Shown here one piece after another: positions 4,485 to 7,165 of a DNA stretch of 7,165 nt; the first letter of the stretch is position 1, and each line of letters opens with the position of its first letter. The stretch covers positions 971 through 8,135 of the forward strand of contig DMKZ01000149.1 in the NCBI GenBank assembly GCA_003454065.1, given 5' to 3'. A program made the translations under genes and the position numbers. The notes under the pieces are model-generated. The model saw only the letters and a list, made by a program, of their open reading frames with translations. It was not told the origin of the DNA and made no database searches. Origin of the DNA: Spirochaetaceae bacterium. GTDB taxonomy: Bacteria > Spirochaetota > Spirochaetia > Sphaerochaetales > Sphaerochaetaceae.

Positions 4485-7165
4485 CTACATTATCTCTTTC
4501 AAGAATGATTTGCTCTTCAAATTCACCCTCTTGGACAACGAAGACACCTTATACTCCATTTCAGGGTCAACGGCCTTCATCAATTTCAAAGCATTTTGGG
4601 CTTCCTTCTTGTTCACGCCATTGAATATGAAGCATTTGACATCATCACCCATCGAATAAGTCAATGCATCGATGAATCTGGTCTCCATCAAAGCATCCAT
4701 CTTGGAGGACTTGATTCTGGCTATTGTCAGTTCGCTTCCGGTCGAAACGGCGAAGTCGATATCCTGCTGCAATATCTCCTCAAGCGTATTGTCATAATAC
4801 ACGGCTTCCTTGGGTTCGACATCCATATTGATGGCGGAAAGATTGAGGCCTTCCTCACGTTTCAAGCTTTGTGCAACCCCTTTCCACCATTTCTCAACAT
4901 CCTTGTCCAACGGCTTGACATAATAGATGGTATTAACGACTATGGCTTCATCCTCATTGTTCTTTTCATCCTGAATCGCATCAGCTTCCGAAGCTTCCGG
5001 CTGCTCACTCGAATTCGAAACGGATTCCGATGCGGCTCCTGGCTCGTACTCGAAGTCGTCCCACCATTTGAATTTCTCATCATCACCGACAGAGCTGTCA
5101 TCCTGTTCATCAACTTCACCCGCATCGAATCCTGCAAGCTTTTCGGCCAATTCAGACGCATCGTCGAAGTCAGACATCAGCCCATAATAAGCGGAATTCG
5201 GGTTTGAAAGCTCATAAGGCTCATTGCTCAGCCATTCATCCTTGATCTGTTCGCTTTCGTCAGCATACGATTCGAAATAGTCATCAGCAGGAATCACCTC
5301 GTCAACATCGTCGAAAACAAAGCCAGTAGAAGCGGCATCTTCCGTCATGGCCTCATCGCCCTGTTCAATATCGTCCTCTTCATCCGATGAATCGATAGTT
5401 GCATTATTCGCATCAGAGTGAGGAAGCGCATAATTATCCACAATGTTAGCCGGTATGCCTTCCTTTCGGAGATTCTCCAAGAAAACGAATGGAACGAAAC
5501 CGCTTATATCAGCATTTTCATCCCTGAAAGCACCCTCTTTTTCCGACTCTTCGCTGTCTTCAAAGAATATGAATGGTATCAACCTATCAACATCGAGACG
5601 AACATAAGGCTCGTACTCGAAGTCGTCCCACCACTTCTCGGCGGGCGCCCCGGCCTCGTCCGGCAGGACGGCCTCGCCGCCGTCCTCGCCGTCGTCAGGG
5701 ACGACCACCCTCGAGATGGGCCTGAAGTCCGGCGCCGTCAGCGGCAGCGGTATGCGGTAGTCGTCGTCCGGGCCCTCGGACTGGTCGCGGAACTCGTAGT
5801 AGCTCCTGCGGGCCGCGGGTTCGGCGGCATCTTTTTGACCATGTTCCTGATCGAGTACAACGCCTTCAGATGCATTTTGCATTTCAGAACGATCTTCCGT
5901 AGTTTCACCGGATATTTGCTGTTGATATTTCTCATTCGCATCATCGGAAATCGCTTCTTCCTGTTCAGCATTCCTATTGCTCAGATATTCATCGTCGCCA
6001 AGCAAAACGAAATCAACTGCGGCATCGGGTTCGACATACGACCTATCGTTGACGACATACCCTGAATCGATCAAATCCCTGAGATAGATGAACGGTATCT
6101 CCGTCGGACTCTTCCTGAGATGACTGTTGAAATACGGATTATATTCGAAATCCTCCCACCATTGTAGTTCAGAGTCATCCATATTCAACATGCTGGAAAT
6201 ATGCTCGACTATGGAGACTTCGTCAGAATCATCGTTTCCGAAGAACGCGGTCAAATCGTCTATATTCCTGAACTCAGGCAATTTTCTGGAGATGCTTTCC
6301 CTACCGTAATCGGGAGCAGACAGCGTCTTGGAAATTTCAGTGAAGTCATCCCACCAATTCTTCAAATGGGCCGATGGCGTCCTATCATCCGAAACGTCAT
6401 GTTCGATCTTATTGCTATTATCGACAAATTCGAATGGAACGTAAATATCCTCGATGGGCTTGAAATAATCGTACGGCAAATCGGAACCGTTTCCATCCAG
6501 CTCGTTCCACACATCGTCCATCAATGTCAGCCAAACGCACTTATCGGCATTGCCAACCTCATCGGAATCAACTGCACCAGTACCGAACCCTTCGAGTTTT
6601 TTAGGTTGCTCAACCTCCCATGCCTCCGCAAACGCATCGTTGGGGAACACCTCGTTATCGGCCGCATTGTCGATAGCGCCAAATCGCTCGATGGCATCTT
6701 CAACCGCGCCGGCCTCCTCGGGCATGGCCGAATCCAGCCTCGCGTACTCGTAGCCGCCGTCGGGCAGCCCGGAGGCGTACGGCCCTGCGCCGTCGGACGA
6801 GCCGAAGCCGCCGGAGGCGGGCTCGAACGGAACGTAGCCGCCGTCGGCGCCGGGCTCCTCGCCCTCGTCGTCCCAGTAGTCGTCCATCGCGTCGAACCCG
6901 ACCAGCCAGTCGGAGCCGGACGCCAGCGCCTGCTCTGCGTCGCCTGCGTACTCGAGCGGGTCATACCCGTCGTCGGCGTCGCCGCCCTCGAGCTCGGGGA
7001 AGTCCTCGGCGAACCTGTCGCGCATCGGGGCGAAGGCCAGGCCCTCCCCCTCTCCGCCACATCCGCCGCACCATCCGTCGCTGAGCGCCTCGTAGAGCTC
7101 GGGCGGGACGACGCCCTCCGCCGCATCGCGCCCGTCATCGCCGGCTGCCTCCGGCTCGGCGCCGT
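4485..7165 (-). CDS. Large acidic repeat protein with WWDDFEYEP and [IV]PF motifs, 5'-partial
   Basis: I do not recognise this protein. The frame has no stop from the TAG at 4485 to the window end, giving at least 892 residues. An ATG at 7025 (846 aa) has no well-spaced ribosome binding site, and the same GC-rich acidic coding continues for 46 codons upstream with no start codon, so the true start is probably outside. Numbering from that ATG, residues 1-690 are about 27% Asp+Glu by hand count and probably largely disordered. They carry a tryptophan motif at 224 (WWDDFTEI), 289 (WWEDFEYNPY), 465 (WWDDFEYEPY) and 654 (WWDDFEYEPG). They also carry a [IV]PF motif at 65, 196, 310, 483 and 511. Residues 695-846 are less acidic and look folded, with alternating strands and helices. 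Upstream of the ATG is WCGGC. No membrane segment is visible; a signal peptide cannot be judged. Codon use switches abruptly between tracts. A scaffold or binding role is possible but unproven. Confidence 0.8.
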   Translation of the reverse strand, partial: GAEPEAAGDDGRDAAEGVVPPELYEALSDGWCGGCGGEGEGLAFAPMRDRFAEDFPELEGGDADDGYDPLEYAGDAEQALASGSDWLVGFDAMDDYWDDEGEEPGADGGYVPFEPASGGFGSSDGAGPYASGLPDGGYEYARLDSAMPEEAGAVEDAIERFGAIDNAADNEVFPNDAFAEAWEVEQPKKLEGFGTGAVDSDEVGNADKCVWLTLMDDVWNELDGNGSDLPYDYFKPIEDIYVPFEFVDNSNKIEHDVSDDRTPSAHLKNWWDDFTEISKTLSAPDYGRESISRKLPEFRNIDDLTAFFGNDDSDEVSIVEHISSMLNMDDSELQWWEDFEYNPYFNSHLRKSPTEIPFIYLRDLIDSGYVVNDRSYVEPDAAVDFVLLGDDEYLSNRNAEQEEAISDDANEKYQQQISGETTEDRSEMQNASEGVVLDQEHGQKDAAEPAARRSYYEFRDQSEGPDDDYRIPLPLTAPDFRPISRVVVPDDGEDGGEAVLPDEAGAPAEKWWDDFEYEPYVRLDVDRLIPFIFFEDSEESEKEGAFRDENADISGFVPFVFLENLRKEGIPANIVDNYALPHSDANNATIDSSDEEDDIEQGDEAMTEDAASTGFVFDDVDEVIPADDYFESYADESEQIKDEWLSNEPYELSNPNSAYYGLMSDFDDASELAEKLAGFDAGEVDEQDDSSVGDDEKFKWWDDFEYEPGAASESVSNSSEQPEASEADAIQDEKNNEDEAIVVNTIYYVKPLDKDVEKWWKGVAQSLKREEGLNLSAINMDVEPKEAVYYDNTLEEILQQDIDFAVSTGSELTIARIKSSKMDALMETRFIDALTYSMGDDVKCFIFNGVNKKEAQNALKLMKAVDPEMEYKVSSLSKRVNLKSKSFLKEIM
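5041..5066 (-). repeat. 26-nt direct repeat, copy 1
   Basis: This stretch is identical over 26 nt to 5608-5633 and encodes WWDDFEYE plus the first two bases of the next proline codon. The adjoining Lys and Pro codons are the same amino acids with different third bases. All six twofold-degenerate codons end in C or G here, although the flanking codons are mixed. Confidence 0.85.
5608..5633 (-). repeat. 26-nt direct repeat, copy 2
   Basis: This is the exact partner of 5041-5066, 567 nt (189 codons) away in the same frame and orientation. It forms the low-coordinate end of a GC-rich tract: codons turn from all C/G-ending to mixed (TAT GTT CGT) immediately after it. Confidence 0.85.
5608..5829 (-). 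other. GC-rich in-frame tract B within the acidic gene
   Basis: By hand count 134 of 180 bases (74%) are G or C in 5641-5820, against about 40% in 5461-5520 and 38% in 5881-5940. Nearly every codon ends in G or C. The frame is unbroken through both edges and encodes residues 399-473, still acidic, ending with KWWDDFEYEP. The composition suggests a different origin from the flanks, such as recombination with a GC-rich homologue. Confidence 0.75.
6705..7165 (-). other. GC-rich in-frame tract A, reaching the window end
   Basis: By hand count 308 of 420 bases (73%) are G or C in 6721-7140, against 48% in 6541-6600. The switch falls just after the codons for PEEAGA (6705-6722): GTT GAA GAT follow a long run of G/C-ending codons. 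The encoded protein is rich in Gly, Asp, Glu and Ala and includes the motif-like YWDDEGEEP and YVPFEP, so it belongs to the same repeat system. The tract probably continues outside the window. Confidence 0.75.

Larger units (their letters stand above)
5040..6836 (-). repeat. Protein-level repeat array: WWxDF motif plus [IV]PF motif
   Basis: The acidic gene encodes dispersed copies of two short motifs. WW[DE]DF copies lie at 6336-6356, 6132-6161, 5604-5633 and 5040-5066. The [IV]PF copies lie at 6822-6836 (YVPFE), 6426-6443 (YVPFEF), 6075-6098 (IPFIYLRD), 5556-5579 (IPFIFFED) and 5472-5495 (VPFVFLEN). In the two clearest pairs the second motif starts 21 and 18 residues after the first. A degenerate pair, YWDDEGEEP then YVPFEP, occurs near residues 50-69. 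The spacer sequences are unrelated, so these look like short binding motifs rather than a folded tandem repeat. Confidence 0.7.

Noticed and set aside
5418..6065. Plus-strand frame of 215 codons
   Set aside because: It lies antisense to the acidic gene, has no recognisable domain, and its middle is a Val/Arg/Gly run caused by the GC-rich tract.
7059..7073. WCGGC as a thioredoxin active site
   Set aside because: The surrounding sequence is glycine- and glutamate-rich, with no thioredoxin-fold strands or cis-proline, so only the CxxC itself can be reported.
6527..7138. Minus-strand frame of 203 codons overlapping the acidic gene
   Set aside because: It is an Arg/Ser/Thr/Pro-rich out-of-frame shadow of the GC-rich tract. 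The acidic frame keeps the YVPFE motif through the same DNA and runs on to the TAG at 4485.

Overview
The window holds four co-directional genes on the minus strand, so transcription runs from high to low coordinates. In that order they are: a very long, acidic, repeat-bearing protein whose 5' end lies outside the window; a DUF1015-family protein; methionyl-tRNA synthetase (metG); and a small PUR-domain (DUF3276-type) protein. A strong ribosome binding site at the low-coordinate edge announces a fifth gene on the same strand. Gaps are 13 nt, 51 nt and about 100 nt, with no convincing terminator or promoter between them, so an operon-like transcript is likely. All sizeable plus-strand frames are shadows of these genes.

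The organism is most likely a spirochaete, plausibly Treponema-like. This rests on the MetG core (the stretch around HLGNLLQVLSADVFAR reads like treponemal enzymes from memory) and on a PUR/DUF3276 protein, a family I associate with Spirochaetes and Bacteroidetes. It is an inference without a database search. Most of the window has moderate GC with mixed codon use.

The housekeeping half (41-4471) is fairly ordinary. MetG is notable for a 100-residue Ala/Glu/Lys/Arg helix joining the aminoacylation core to a C-terminal tRNA-binding domain, and for an extension after that domain that resembles EMAP II.

The unusual half is 4485-7165. One open frame encodes a protein of at least 892 residues, about 27% Asp+Glu over 690 residues. 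It is built from scattered copies of a tryptophan motif (WWDDFEYEP) and a downstream [IV]PF motif, and ends in a less acidic, probably folded domain. The gene is a compositional mosaic: two in-frame tracts of about 73-74% GC (5608-5829 and 6705 to the window end) sit in sequence near 40-55% GC. One tract stops exactly at a WWDDFEYEP copy, and that motif's DNA recurs as an exact 26-nt repeat 567 nt away in moderate-GC sequence. This suggests modular recombination or gene conversion with motif-coding DNA at the joints, and is the best candidate here for something undescribed. The function of this protein is unknown.
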